Assembly: GCF_000969835.1 (NCBI RefSeq)
Contig: NZ_KQ033912.1
Coordinates: 1,640,586 to 1,704,585, forward strand
Length of the DNA: 64,000 nucleotides
DNA from: Parabacteroides goldsteinii DSM 19448 = WAL 12034
GTDB lineage: Bacteria; Bacteroidota; Bacteroidia; Bacteroidales; Tannerellaceae
Reading direction: 5' to 3'
Below the pieces are notes generated by a model. The model had not been told where the DNA came from and did no database searches. It saw only the letters and a program-made list of their open reading frames with translations. Numbering within the stretch: the stretch's first letter is position 1; every line of letters starts with the position of its first letter. Shown here piece after piece: positions 19,525 to 28,223 of the stretch. The position numbers and the translations under genes are program-made.

Positions 19525-19632
19525 GACGAGTAGAAACAAGTCCGGAAATTATTGTGACAAACGGAAGGATTCCTTTGACGAATGGTTTATTATTCTTTAA
19601 TTTGTTGAGACATGCGAATTTATTCTAAAAAG

Positions 19633-20214
19633 CTATTCATCCTCAAATTCTTTCAATTCCTCCAATCCTTTTTCTATGGTTTCTATAGATTTCTTATCCA
19701 CATATTTATAACATAAATAACCGATGCAAACACCAAACAACACGCCTATCGCATCTACAATCATATGATAAAGGCTACGGTAATGATGATGTATGAAAAA
19801 GATAGAAACTATTACTATCAGAGCGACCAAAGGCCCCACAAACATTCCGCAGCGCTGTATTTTTCTGAACTTTATACACCATGCCATAGCCTCACAGATA
19901 GATAGTTTATTCAAATCCAAACGCTCCAGAAAGCGGAAATAACAAATACAGTAAATAAGAACGCTCCCCCCCAGCAATCCGGAAATAATCATTGCTGCCG
20001 GACGAATAACCACAATATTTTTCATAATCAACACTAAAATAAACATGACGAAAACAAGGACAATACCTCCCCAGTTCATCCATTTTAATCTTGACAGGGC
20101 AGAGTTGGTTCGTGTTACAATCATCTCCTTAATAATCCTTTTATTCAATATCTCATTCTGTGCCAATCGCTCGTTCAGCACATTCCAACCTGCTTTTAAT
20201 TCTTCCAGTTCCAT
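19633..20214 (-). CDS. Membrane protein encoded with an ECF sigma factor (possible anti-sigma factor)
   Basis: 193 residues with a soluble N terminus (MELEELKAGWNVLNERLAQN, helical, about 45 residues) followed by four hydrophobic segments, two (WGGIVLVFVMFILVLIM, IISGLLGGSVLIYCICYF) in the first half and two (FVGPLVALIVIVSIFFI, IGVLFGVCIGYLCYKYV) in the second. The tail is acidic (EELKEFEDE). It lies 12 bp downstream of the sigma gene. This arrangement suggests the N-terminal helices hold the sigma factor at the membrane; that is inference, since it has neither the zinc-binding motif nor the FecR domain of known anti-sigma factors. Confidence 0.75.
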   Translation of the reverse strand: MELEELKAGWNVLNERLAQNEILNKRIIKEMIVTRTNSALSRLKWMNWGGIVLVFVMFILVLIMKNIVVIRPAAMIISGLLGGSVLIYCICYFRFLERLDLNKLSICEAMAWCIKFRKIQRCGMFVGPLVALIVIVSIFFIHHHYRSLYHMIVDAIGVLFGVCIGYLCYKYVDKKSIETIEKGLEELKEFEDE

Positions 20215-20226
20215 ATTCTTTTTAAT

Positions 20227-20715
20227 TTAACTGTTTGACATGATTCTTAGTTTCTCTTTAATACGATTGAGTTTTACTGCCACATTATTACGGGAAAGTC
20301 CGGTAATATCCGCCATCTCCTGATAACTCTTTTCTTCCAGCCAAAGCAGGATCAGTGCACGCTCCAAACGTCCCAGCCGGTTTATCATCCGGTAAAGTTC
20401 ATGAAGCTGGGCTGTTTTATCTTCTTCTTCCACAAAATCTTCCAAGTCGACCGAAATCGGTACCACTTCCGGTTTGGACTTTGATTTGCGGAAAAAAGAA
20501 ATACAAGTATTCAGCCCGATACGATACACCCAGGTGGAAGCCTTACACTCGCCCCGGAAGCGGGGAAATGCTTTCCACAGGTTTATCACGACCTCCTGAT
20601 ATAAATCATTCAGATTTTCCGGATCACTTGCATAGATATAGCATACCTTATATATTACCTGCTTATATTCTTCTACAAGTGCGATAAACTCCTTCTCTTG
20701 TTGCTGTGCTTTCAT
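20227..20715 (-). CDS. ECF-type RNA polymerase sigma factor
   Basis: 162 residues with region 2 (EYKQVIYKVCYIYASDPEN, LYQEVVINLWKAFPRFRG, ASTWVYRIGLNTCISFFR) and region 4 (RLERALILLWLEEKSYQEMADITGLSRNNVAVKLNRIKEKLR), linked by an acidic segment. No signal peptide. First gene of a two-gene operon with the membrane protein at 19633. Divergent from the IclR gene with 183 bp between them. This type is distinct from the SusCD-linked sigma factors, since no FecR or susC follows. Confidence 0.93.
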   Translation of the reverse strand: MKAQQQEKEFIALVEEYKQVIYKVCYIYASDPENLNDLYQEVVINLWKAFPRFRGECKASTWVYRIGLNTCISFFRKSKSKPEVVPISVDLEDFVEEEDKTAQLHELYRMINRLGRLERALILLWLEEKSYQEMADITGLSRNNVAVKLNRIKEKLRIMSNS

Positions 20716-20834
20716 TTACTAACAATCGTATTGTTTACTATATCAGTCGTATGCAAAGATGGATAATTACAAGGAAGATGAACAATTATATTATTTATTA
20801 ACAAAATAAATAAGGCCTATTTCCTGGAAAACTC

Positions 20835-20842
20835 TACTTTTG
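20835..20842 (+). promoter_or_regulatory. Candidate -7 box (TACTTTTG) of the IclR gene
   Basis: Fits TAnnTTTG, 57 bases before the iclR-type start codon, and overlaps the first operator palindrome by two bases. No obvious -33 TTTG. Confidence 0.5.
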
Positions 20843-20876
20843 TTTCAAATAAGAAACAAAGTTTCATATCAGAAAC
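20841..20876. promoter_or_regulatory. Two tandem operator-like palindromes upstream of IclR gene
   Basis: TGTTTC-N6-GAAACA (20841-20858) followed two bases later by GTTTC-N6-GAAAC (20861-20876). The spacing is identical in both. IclR-family dimers bind palindromes of this size and KdgR-type members bind sites containing GAAAC/GTTTC. Placement directly on the -7 box suggests autorepression and probably control of the downstream cytochrome gene. Confidence 0.6.
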
Positions 20877-20898
20877 CATAAAACAATCTAAAAGGACC

Positions 20899-21699
20899 AT
20901 GATTACTCAAGAAGAAATACAAGAGAAAAACGCTGCCAAATACAATATTCCAATGCTGGAAAAGAGCTTCGAGCTATTGGAATTTCTGGTTAACTACCCC
21001 AGCGGACTAACCATGCAGGAACTCGTTAATTTACTGGATACTCCCAAAACGACCATATACAGGCTGCTCAGCTCCATGCAAGGCATGGGCTACCTGACAA
21101 AAGATGCCGATACACAACGGTTTTCATTGTCTAAAAGATTTCTGAAACTGGGACTGGCCGCCTTGGGAGAATCAAATATCGTAGAACAATCATTAGCCCC
21201 GATGCGTGCCCTCCGCGATACGATCAAAGAGAGTGTCATGCTAGGTGTCTTTATGGAAAACCGGGTAGTCCTTCTCGAACAGGTTTTAGGGTCACATAAT
21301 TTCACCTTCCTGTTACGTCCCGGAACAAGTTTTTGCCTGCACGCATCGGCGCCGGGCAAAATATTTTTAGCCTATCTATCGGACGAAGAACGCGAAAAGG
21401 CTATGCAAACCATCCAATACACAGTCTTCAACAAACATACGATAGCCAACGAAACACAGATGCGCAAAGAGATCAACCGCATCAGAAAAATGGGGTATGC
21501 ATCCGACCTGGAAGAAGAAATGGCCGGCGTTCATTGCATCGCCACTCCGATATTCAATCAGTTCGGGACCATCGCGGCCACTATTTGGACCTCCGGCCCA
21601 TCCGGCCGGCTGGATAAAGAAAAATTCCCGGAGACATCGAAAGAACTGATCCGGACTGCTCGCATTATCTCCGCTAACATGGGGTATATTCCTGAATAA
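20899..21699 (+). CDS. IclR-family transcriptional regulator
   Basis: 266 residues. The N-terminal winged helix is IPMLEKSFELLEFLV, GLTMQELVNLLDTPKTTIYR then LLSSMQGMGYLTKDADTQRF. The C-terminal effector domain carries the family motifs LHASAPGKIFLAYL and MGYASDLEEEMAGVHCIATP, with IAATIWTSGPSGRL near the end. Family members respond to small carboxylic or aromatic acids or sugar acids. Only 26 bp separate it from the cytochrome gene, which it most likely controls as part of one transcript. An N-terminal extension of about 16 residues precedes the HTH. Confidence 0.94.
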   Translation: MITQEEIQEKNAAKYNIPMLEKSFELLEFLVNYPSGLTMQELVNLLDTPKTTIYRLLSSMQGMGYLTKDADTQRFSLSKRFLKLGLAALGESNIVEQSLAPMRALRDTIKESVMLGVFMENRVVLLEQVLGSHNFTFLLRPGTSFCLHASAPGKIFLAYLSDEEREKAMQTIQYTVFNKHTIANETQMRKEINRIRKMGYASDLEEEMAGVHCIATPIFNQFGTIAATIWTSGPSGRLDKEKFPETSKELIRTARIISANMGYIPE

Positions 21700-21725
21700 A
21701 TTCTTACTTTCTTAATATGGACATC

Positions 21726-24089
21726 ATGAAAAGCTACTACAAATTCTTAATTCTTCTGACCTTCCTATTCGGAGGAAGCACATTACTTTCTGCCGAACAA
21801 ATGAATCCCAAAAAGATTACGCTAACATCTCATGCAAAAGAACAATTAGCAGGAAAACAAATATTATATATAGAACGAGAACAATACGCTCCAGACCATC
21901 ACAATACAGCAACCATATTTCAAAAAGGAGAAATTAACGAAAACAGCTTCTGCCCAGGAGGAGCCATGAGAATATATGATATCAATACCGGAAATACAAC
22001 GACACTGATAGAACTGGAAAATGGCGTAATTCGTGATCCTGAATTATCTTTTGACGGTAAAAAGATAATTTTCTCTATGCGGAAAAATAAAGACGATTAC
22101 TATCATATCTACGAAATTAATATAGATGGCTCCGAATTAAAACAACTCACGTTTGCAGAAGGTGTGTCTGATATTGACCCACTGTACCTGCCTGACGGAG
22201 GGATCGTATTCAGCTCTACACGCCAGCCAAAGTATTGCATGTGTAATCGACATATTATGTGTAACCTGTATCGTATGGAAGCAGACGGTGCCAATATCAC
22301 ACAAATCGGTATAAGCACATTGTTTGAAGGGCATTCTACCTTATTGAACGATGGTAGAATCTTATACGACCGTTGGGAATATGTCGACCGTAACTTCGGT
22401 GATGCACAAGGTTTATGGACAGTAAATCCAGATGGAACAAAACATTCCATCTATTATGGTAACAATACCCAATCACCAGGTGGAGTAATCGATGCTCGCC
22501 AAATACCTGGGACCGACCAGGTGATTTGTATCTTCGGATCATGCCACGACCGCCCTTGGGGAGCACTCGCCATTATTGACAGAAAAAAAGGAGTAGACGG
22601 CATTGAACCTGTTATACAAATATGGCCGGAAAATAGCAGAAATTTGATCGGCAAAGGAAATTTGGATTCATTCAAATGGATTGATTACTTCTTTGAAGAT
22701 CCTTTCCCCGTAAATGAAAATTTCTTTCTTGCATCACGAACAATTTGGACAAAAACCCATAAACAAGCCCCCATAGATTCTAAATCAGGCATTTATCTAA
22801 TCGGGCGAGACAGTACACAAGAATTACTTATAGAAGGAAGCCGAAGCCTTTTCGATCCAATGATTATCCAAGCACGCCCCAAACCTCATACTATACCTAC
22901 AAATAGAAACTACACAGACAAAAAAGGAACTTTTTACGTGCAAAACGTATATCACGGTACACACATGAATGGGGTAGAGCCTGGAACCGTCAAATACTTG
23001 CGTGTTATCGAATCACCAGAAAAAAAAACATGGACAAAAGATGCCTGGTATGGCCAAGGAGAGCAAGCTCCGGCTGTTAACTGGCATAGTTTTGAAATCA
23101 AACGAATCCTGGGAGAAGTTCCGGTGGAAGAAGATGGATCCGCCAATTTTGAAGTACCATCCGGCACATACGTTTATTTTCAGCTGCTTGACAAAAACAA
23201 AAAAATGATTCAGTCCATGCGTAGCGGTACAATGGTGATGCCAGGAGAAACAAACGGTTGTATTGGCTGCCATGAAGATCGTTTAAGCACACCCAGCTCT
23301 ATGGGAGCAAAACCATTGGCACTGAAAAAAAGCCCTGTCAAACTGAACGGCTGGATGGGAAAGGCTGCCAAAAGCTTCTCTTTTATGGAGCAAATTCAAC
23401 CCATATTAGATAAAAATTGTGTACGTTGTCATGACTTCGACCTCAAAAATCGCGAGAAATTGGTATTAGCGAAAGATAAAAATCCATTTTTTAATGCAGC
23501 CTATGTCAATCTATATGTAAAAAAGAAAGTTACCCTTATTGGCGGAGGGCCAGCACAGATACAAAAACCTTACTCTTGGGGATCTCATGCAAGTAAGCTT
23601 ACTAAAATTATCGATGAAAACCATCACAATATCAAATTATCGGTTAAAGAAAAAGAGACATTTTACACTTGGATGGACCTAAACGGGGTTTATTATCCGG
23701 TATACGAATCTGCATTCGATTCAACTCTTGCCGGACGAAGTCCATTGTACGATCACGAAATACGGGAATTAACAGCTTTGACGGGTATAAACATTTGGTT
23801 ACTCGACTGTTTTTGGAGAGAATTACCTGCACAAATATCTTTCGACCGCCCGGAAGTCAGTCCATGCCTAGACAAAATCAGAAACGACAAGCAGAAATAT
23901 GCCCGTGCCGTCGAAATCATCCGCACCGGACAAAAGCGGCTGAAAGCTACTCCACGCGGAGATATTGAAAAAGACCTCGTTCCCTGCGAACGGCATAAAG
24001 CACAGCTACGGAAATATGCGGAACGTCTAAAGGTCGAACAGCAAAACTGTTCGGTCATCGGACAAGGTAATAAGATTTACGACAAGTAA
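21726..24089 (+). CDS. Beta-propeller di-heme cytochrome, hydrazine-synthase-alpha-like (HzsA-related)
   Basis: About 787 residues, exported (signal peptide KFLILLTFLFGGSTLLSAEQ). The first half is a PD40/TolB-like propeller: blades DPELSFDGKKIIFSMRK, DIDPLYLPDGGIVFSSTR, GHSTLLNDGRILYDRWEY. A Cys cluster C171-x-C173-x5-C179 sits within it. Two canonical haem c sites follow: CIGCH at 512-516 and CVRCH at 565-569. A helical tail follows. The layout (propeller, middle domain, C-terminal haems) and length match the group annotated as related to anammox hydrazine synthase alpha; that enzyme's special Tyr-ligated haem (recalled) is not obvious here, so hydrazine synthesis is not implied. Likely a periplasmic electron-transfer or redox enzyme. 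ATG at 21717 is an alternative start. Body is more AT-rich than its last 250 bases and the IclR gene. Confidence 0.8.
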   Translation: MKSYYKFLILLTFLFGGSTLLSAEQMNPKKITLTSHAKEQLAGKQILYIEREQYAPDHHNTATIFQKGEINENSFCPGGAMRIYDINTGNTTTLIELENGVIRDPELSFDGKKIIFSMRKNKDDYYHIYEINIDGSELKQLTFAEGVSDIDPLYLPDGGIVFSSTRQPKYCMCNRHIMCNLYRMEADGANITQIGISTLFEGHSTLLNDGRILYDRWEYVDRNFGDAQGLWTVNPDGTKHSIYYGNNTQSPGGVIDARQIPGTDQVICIFGSCHDRPWGALAIIDRKKGVDGIEPVIQIWPENSRNLIGKGNLDSFKWIDYFFEDPFPVNENFFLASRTIWTKTHKQAPIDSKSGIYLIGRDSTQELLIEGSRSLFDPMIIQARPKPHTIPTNRNYTDKKGTFYVQNVYHGTHMNGVEPGTVKYLRVIESPEKKTWTKDAWYGQGEQAPAVNWHSFEIKRILGEVPVEEDGSANFEVPSGTYVYFQLLDKNKKMIQSMRSGTMVMPGETNGCIGCHEDRLSTPSSMGAKPLALKKSPVKLNGWMGKAAKSFSFMEQIQPILDKNCVRCHDFDLKNREKLVLAKDKNPFFNAAYVNLYVKKKVTLIGGGPAQIQKPYSWGSHASKLTKIIDENHHNIKLSVKEKETFYTWMDLNGVYYPVYESAFDSTLAGRSPLYDHEIRELTALTGINIWLLDCFWRELPAQISFDRPEVSPCLDKIRNDKQKYARAVEIIRTGQKRLKATPRGDIEKDLVPCERHKAQLRKYAERLKVEQQNCSVIGQGNKIYDK

Positions 24090-24251
24090 TATAAAGGCGA
24101 TATACTTCCGCTGAAGGAACTCTTGTCTCCTCATTTCCTTCGTGCAGGCGACAATGGTGCCATCATCTCGGAATTTGGAACATACCAGGATGGGAACGGA
24201 TTAAAATTCACCAATCAAAAGGCTGTGTTCACAGACGTGCTACGTCCTTAA
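24090..24251 (+). other. In-frame open extension after the cytochrome gene's TAA stop
   Basis: Immediately after the TAA the same frame stays open for 53 codons to a second TAA at 24249, reading YKGDILPLKELLSPHFLR, AGDNGAIISEFGTYQDGN, GLKFTNQKAVFTDVLRP. It is protein-like but has no own start codon and no family I recognise. It may be a C-terminal part cut off by a nonsense change, a fragment of another gene fused by recombination, or (less likely) a readthrough product. Confidence 0.5.
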
Positions 24252-24258
24252 ACAATCA

Positions 24259-24286
24259 GGTGACCGTATAATCCCGTACGGTCACC
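24259..24286. terminator. Hairpin between convergent cytochrome gene and folE
   Basis: Perfect 9-bp stem GGTGACCGT / ACGGTCACC with a 10-base loop, between the two convergent 3' ends. T-runs are weak on both sides. Confidence 0.6.
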
Positions 24287-24293
24287 GCAAATC

Positions 24294-24887
24294 CTACCGG
24301 TTATTCTTGATCAGGTTCATAAATTCCTCACGCGTCTTAGCCTGCTGGAAGAAACCTGTAAAGTCGGAAGTTGTCGTCAGGGAATTCTGTTTCTCCACAC
24401 CGCGCATCTGCATGCACATGTGCTGTGCTTCGATCACCACCATGACACCCAGAGGGTCCAACGTTTGCTGGATGCAGTCCTTGATCTGCATAGTCAGGCG
24501 TTCCTGGATTTGCAGGCGGCGGGCAAAGATATCCACTACCCGGGGAATCTTGCTCAGCCCCGTAATATATTTCTTGGGAATATAAGCGACATGGGCCTTT
24601 CCGAAGAACGGAAGCATATGATGTTCACACAGCGAAAAGAAATCAATATCTTTTACAATAACCATCTGCTTGTAGTCCTCTTCCTGAAACATAGCGGAAG
24701 CAAGTACCTTTGCAGGATCTTCGTTGTATCCTTTGGTTAAAAACTGCATAGCTTTTGCTACACGTTCCGGCGTTTTGATCAGACCTTCACGTTCGGCATC
24801 TTCGCCCAGCAGGCCTAATATTTGTTTGTAATGGCCGGCCAGTTCTTCGCGTGCCGCCAAGGTCTTGTCGTCTATTTCTTTTGTCAT
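24294..24887 (-). CDS. folE: GTP cyclohydrolase I (FolE)
   Basis: Converts GTP to dihydroneopterin triphosphate, the first step of folate synthesis. 197 residues from the start at 24887 ([10 protein letters not shown]); the frame is open to 24920 but the extra 11 residues look non-coding. Zinc ligands and active-site motifs are present: [40 protein letters not shown] and [11 protein letters not shown]. Full length for the family. Last gene of the run DUF1599 / DoxX / tpiA / SPOR / folE, an order shared by Bacteroidales. Confidence 0.97.
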   Translation of the reverse strand: MTKEIDDKTLAAREELAGHYKQILGLLGEDAEREGLIKTPERVAKAMQFLTKGYNEDPAKVLASAMFQEEDYKQMVIVKDIDFFSLCEHHMLPFFGKAHVAYIPKKYITGLSKIPRVVDIFARRLQIQERLTMQIKDCIQQTLDPLGVMVVIEAQHMCMQMRGVEKQNSLTTTSDFTGFFQQAKTREEFMNLIKNNR

Positions 24888-24937
24888 TTCTATAATTATC
24901 CGTGTCAGCCACGGGGACAAGTTTCTTATTTTCTTAG

Positions 24938-25441
24938 TTAATTCAATGGAATTTTTACTTCTTCCCGGACAATATACATTTCTTTTCCGAACGAAGGGAA
25001 AGCTGTCATCAACAGGCGTTGCATATGATATGCTTCTTCGTGTGAACGGAAATCACCTACACGCAGTTTCCAAAACGGTGCGGTATAGCTGACATAAGTC
25101 GGGACATCAGGGAAAAGTTCCTTGATCTTCTTTTCTTTTTCGAACGCTTCATCTTTCGACTTACGTTGGCTATTTCCGGAAAACACCTGTGTCCGGAATC
25201 CCTGTATCTTCAGGAAGGCAGTACTATCCGTCTTCTCTACATTATCACCATACAGGCGTACTCCCACCATTTTACGAAGGGCCTCCGGCTGATTGACAAT
25301 CACCTCGCCTTTACCGGGCTTCGATGTTTGCAGGTCGTCAAAGATCGTCTGTGCCGATCCGTCGACACTCGTTTGTGCTGACGCCCCGGTCACACAAACC
25401 AGTAACATAAATAAGAAAGTGATACAAGGAGAATTCTTCAT
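24938..25441 (-). CDS. SPOR-domain exported protein
   Basis: 167 residues: signal peptide ([12 protein letters not shown]), a short low-complexity linker, then a SPOR domain at the C terminus ([50 protein letters not shown]). SPOR domains bind denuded peptidoglycan glycan strands, usually at division sites. It lies between tpiA and folE in the same orientation. Confidence 0.88.
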   Translation of the reverse strand: MKNSPCITFLFMLLVCVTGASAQTSVDGSAQTIFDDLQTSKPGKGEVIVNQPEALRKMVGVRLYGDNVEKTDSTAFLKIQGFRTQVFSGNSQRKSKDEAFEKEKKIKELFPDVPTYVSYTAPFWKLRVGDFRSHEEAYHMQRLLMTAFPSFGKEMYIVREEVKIPLN

Positions 25442-25509
25442 TGTGATTTATTTTTATGTTCAAATCGGGAGGGAAAGAGCGTTTGCCCTTTCCCTACAGG
25501 ATAATGTCA

Positions 25510-26265
25510 TTAAAATGCTTCAACGATCGGCATGAATTTATCAACAGCCAGAGAAGCACCACCGATCAGACCACCGTCTACGTTCGGTTTAGAGAACAAT
25601 TCTTTTGCGTTACCGGCATTAGCGCTACCACCATACAGGATTGTGCAGTCGTCAGCCACTGTGTTACCATATTTTGCAGCCAGTGTAGCACGGATATGAG
25701 CGTGGATTTCTTCAGCCTGTTCAGCAGAAGCAGTCTTGCCTGTACCGATAGCCCAAACCGGTTCGTAAGCCAGAACGATCTTACCGAAATCTTCAGCAGA
25801 AAGGTCGAACAAAGATTCTTTGATCTGAGCGTCTACCACTTCGAAGTGTTTGCCGGCTTCTCTTTCTTCCAGTACTTCACCGATACAGAAGATCGGGGTC
25901 AGACCGTTAGCCAGAGCCAACTGAACTTTAGTTTTCAGAATCTCCGGAGTTTCGTGATAGTAAGCACGTCTTTCAGAGTGACCCAAAATTACATATTTAG
26001 CACCTGTAGAAGCAACCATAGCAGCAGAAACTTCACCGGTGTAAGCACCTTTTTCTTTGTCAGCACAGTTTTCAGCAGCTACACCGATTTTATCAGTATC
26101 GATAGCAGCAGCGATGCTTGCCAGGTGAGTGAACGGAGTACCGATGATTACATCACAGTTGATAGCTTTGCCTTTCAGGGCTTCATTTAATCCTTTTGCC
26201 AATTCCAGACCTTCCTGAAGAGTTGTGTTCATCTTCCAGTTTCCTGCAACAATATTCTTTCTCAT
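25510..26265 (-). CDS. tpiA: Triosephosphate isomerase (TpiA)
   Basis: Interconverts dihydroxyacetone phosphate and glyceraldehyde 3-phosphate in glycolysis. 251 residues, full length. Substrate-binding Asn/Lys in VAGNWKMN, catalytic His in [10 protein letters not shown], catalytic Glu in [17 protein letters not shown], and the phosphate loop [11 protein letters not shown] / [10 protein letters not shown] are all intact. Third gene of the five-gene leftward run. Confidence 0.98.
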   Translation of the reverse strand: MRKNIVAGNWKMNTTLQEGLELAKGLNEALKGKAINCDVIIGTPFTHLASIAAAIDTDKIGVAAENCADKEKGAYTGEVSAAMVASTGAKYVILGHSERRAYYHETPEILKTKVQLALANGLTPIFCIGEVLEEREAGKHFEVVDAQIKESLFDLSAEDFGKIVLAYEPVWAIGTGKTASAEQAEEIHAHIRATLAAKYGNTVADDCTILYGGSANAGNAKELFSKPNVDGGLIGGASLAVDKFMPIVEAF

Positions 26266-26303
26266 GATTTAATTAATTAAATATATAAATACAATAAAAT
26301 CTT

Positions 26304-27581
26304 TTATTCAGCCTTCTCTTTCCGTCTCCGGCGGAATCGGAAAAAGTCATATACCCAAACGAGCAGCAAAGGTACGGTAAAAGTCAATAAAATGGTAATA
26401 AGCCAGCCATCTTCTTTTTCTTTTGTTTCACTCAGGTTCAAATGATCTTCGATCTCAGCCTTTACATGTTCCTCGTCCGGGATATCGTTATAATGCCATT
26501 TGCCCATCACAGTACCGTCTTTCAGCAGTACCAGCCCCGGGTTAGAACGGATGATCGTCTTCAATAATACTTCGTCGGCCATACGGAACGGATATTCGGC
26601 ACCGGTATTGTCGCTCCATTCATCGATCATTTCAGGAGAGGAACCGGTCACACAATAGAATGGCATTTCATATTCCAGCGCATAATCATACACTCCGTTT
26701 ATCTCGTCGATCTGTTCATCATCCGCCTTTTCCAGTTTCGGAGCGATCAGCAGCAGAACCGGCTGCGGATTATGTAATATTTCATCGGTGACATCGTCTC
26801 CTTCGGCATTATAGATATTAAAAGAAGCCACAGGAGGTTCATACCCTTTCTTTATCAGTTCGGTCTTCGACTCAACAAATGTCCAGGCACTGTCATTTTG
26901 CGGATAGTTTTCCAAAGAAAATTCTTTCTGTACGCCATCTTTCTCATAGACAAAAGTATATTTATACTCATCTTCGGGAGCGCCATCGGGTATTGCCATT
27001 AAAGAAGGGATATTTGCCCCGATCTTATACGGACGAAAATCCATGACCGGCAGATGATTGTAATTCCAGTAAGCAAACCCAATGCAGAAAAAGTAAGAGA
27101 ACAACGCTACGAACCAGTAAACTTTATAAGTAAAACACTGGAACATCTTGCCGCAGTTCATGAACACCATAATAGCAGCAGCCGAAAGAACCAGGTTCTT
27201 AAAAAACGTCTCCCAATTCGTAATAACGACTGCATCCCCGAAACAACCGCAGTCGGAAACCGGATTGAATATCGCAAGATACAACGTCAGCGGCGTCATG
27301 AACGCCATAAAAAGTAAAACAAGGAAAGAGTTGTAGCGGCGGTATACCCCTAACAACATACAAACACCCATGGCAAACTCGGCAGCCGAAAGGGCAAAAG
27401 ATGCCAGGACAGTAAAAGGCTGCAACATATCCAACCCGAAAGAAGTCAGATAGTCGCCTATCTTAATTGCGCCTCCCATCGGATCGACCGCCTTTACAAA
27501 ACCGGAGAAGATAAACACGACCCCGATCAGCAGACGGCTGCACTCTGTCAGTATCTTTATTGCAGTCTCTTTATAGTTCAT
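26304..27581 (-). CDS. DoxX-like membrane protein with C-terminal thioredoxin-like domain (BT_3928 type)
   Basis: 425 residues. The N-terminal half has four or more membrane helices of the DoxX/MauE type (LLIGVVFIFSGFVKAVDP; FNPVSDCGCFGDAVVI with the conserved CGCFG). A periplasmic part follows that looks thioredoxin-like (PVLLLIAPKLEKAD, NPGLVLLKDGTVMGKWHYND) but lacks a CxxC pair, so it may bind rather than reduce. A final helix (WLITILLTFTVPLLLVWVYDF) and a basic tail close the protein. Three bases separate it from the DUF1599 gene and it precedes tpiA. Function is not established; a role in redox or envelope protein folding is inference. Confidence 0.85.
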   Translation of the reverse strand: MNYKETAIKILTECSRLLIGVVFIFSGFVKAVDPMGGAIKIGDYLTSFGLDMLQPFTVLASFALSAAEFAMGVCMLLGVYRRYNSFLVLLFMAFMTPLTLYLAIFNPVSDCGCFGDAVVITNWETFFKNLVLSAAAIMVFMNCGKMFQCFTYKVYWFVALFSYFFCIGFAYWNYNHLPVMDFRPYKIGANIPSLMAIPDGAPEDEYKYTFVYEKDGVQKEFSLENYPQNDSAWTFVESKTELIKKGYEPPVASFNIYNAEGDDVTDEILHNPQPVLLLIAPKLEKADDEQIDEINGVYDYALEYEMPFYCVTGSSPEMIDEWSDNTGAEYPFRMADEVLLKTIIRSNPGLVLLKDGTVMGKWHYNDIPDEEHVKAEIEDHLNLSETKEKEDGWLITILLTFTVPLLLVWVYDFFRFRRRRKEKAE

Positions 27582-27584
27582 ATA

Positions 27585-28130
27585 TTATTCTTCGCCATAT
27601 TCGAGTTTGATCAAACCGAACAGGGCGTAATTAATCATATCCATATAATTGGCATCCACACCTTCCGATACGATCGTCTTGCCACCATGGCTTTCTATCT
27701 GTTTGGTACGGTAGATCTTCATCAGGATCAGATCGGTATAGGAACTGATACGCATGCTGCGCCAGGCTTCATCGTAATCATGGTTCTTGGCATACATCAA
27801 CTCTTTGGTTTCCGTTATGTACTTATCGTACAATGCCAACGCTTCCTCATTCGTCATATCGGTCGTATCCGAAAAACCTTTTGCCAACTGGATCAGTCCG
27901 ATCACTCCGTAATTAACGATCGCAACAAACTCCGGACGTATCCCTTCGTCCACCATGCTCACCCCTTTTATCTCGAGGCTGCGGATACGGTTTGCCTTAA
28001 TAAATATCTGGTCGGTCACAGACAGGGGACGCATAATCCGCCAGGAGGGACCGTAATCTTTCAACTTCTTTTCGAACAACTCCCGGCATTGGGAGATCAC
28101 TTTCTCGAATTGCTCTTTCGTATCAGCCAT
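27585..28130 (-). CDS. DUF1599 domain protein
   Basis: 181 residues made of two similar halves, each with a D-Y-x-x-x-W-R-x-M-R core: KKLKDYGPSWRIMRPLSVTD near residue 24 and AKNHDYDEAWRSMRISSYTD near residue 118, and each ending in ...INYAxxGLIQL/KLE. This internal duplication is the family's hallmark. DUF1599 is linked by genome context to nucleotide metabolism, but no activity is known to me. First gene of the leftward run leading to tpiA and folE. Confidence 0.88.
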   Translation of the reverse strand: MADTKEQFEKVISQCRELFEKKLKDYGPSWRIMRPLSVTDQIFIKANRIRSLEIKGVSMVDEGIRPEFVAIVNYGVIGLIQLAKGFSDTTDMTNEEALALYDKYITETKELMYAKNHDYDEAWRSMRISSYTDLILMKIYRTKQIESHGGKTIVSEGVDANYMDMINYALFGLIKLEYGEE

Positions 28131-28172
28131 ATACTAAATATATTATGCCGCAAAGATAGTAAAAAAACAACA

Positions 28173-28203
28173 AAGGCACAGATGAAGTTTCCATCTGCGC
28201 CTT
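28173..28203 (-). terminator. Terminator of the M23 peptidase gene
   Basis: Leftward stem AAGGCGCAGATG / CATCTGTGCCTT followed by TGTTGTTTTTTTAC, 20 bp after the peptidase stop codon. Confidence 0.85.
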
Positions 28204-28223
28204 GCCTTTATCTTAAAAATAAC

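Larger units (their letters stand above)
19317..19632. other. 316-bp gap between barrel gene and membrane protein gene
   Basis: Contains the possible 37-residue ORF, its -7-like box at 19517-19524, and an imperfect hairpin CCCCTCTATA...TATAGGGG at 19366-19394 followed by TTTTTT on the plus strand. No tRNA or larger gene is seen. Confidence 0.5.

Noticed and set aside
21726..24089. True hydrazine synthase function
   Set aside because: The rest of the complex is absent and the organism is a gut fermenter; only the architecture is alike.
25456..26190. Rightward open frame of 244 codons
   Set aside because: Antisense to tpiA; composition is the reverse of a conserved gene.
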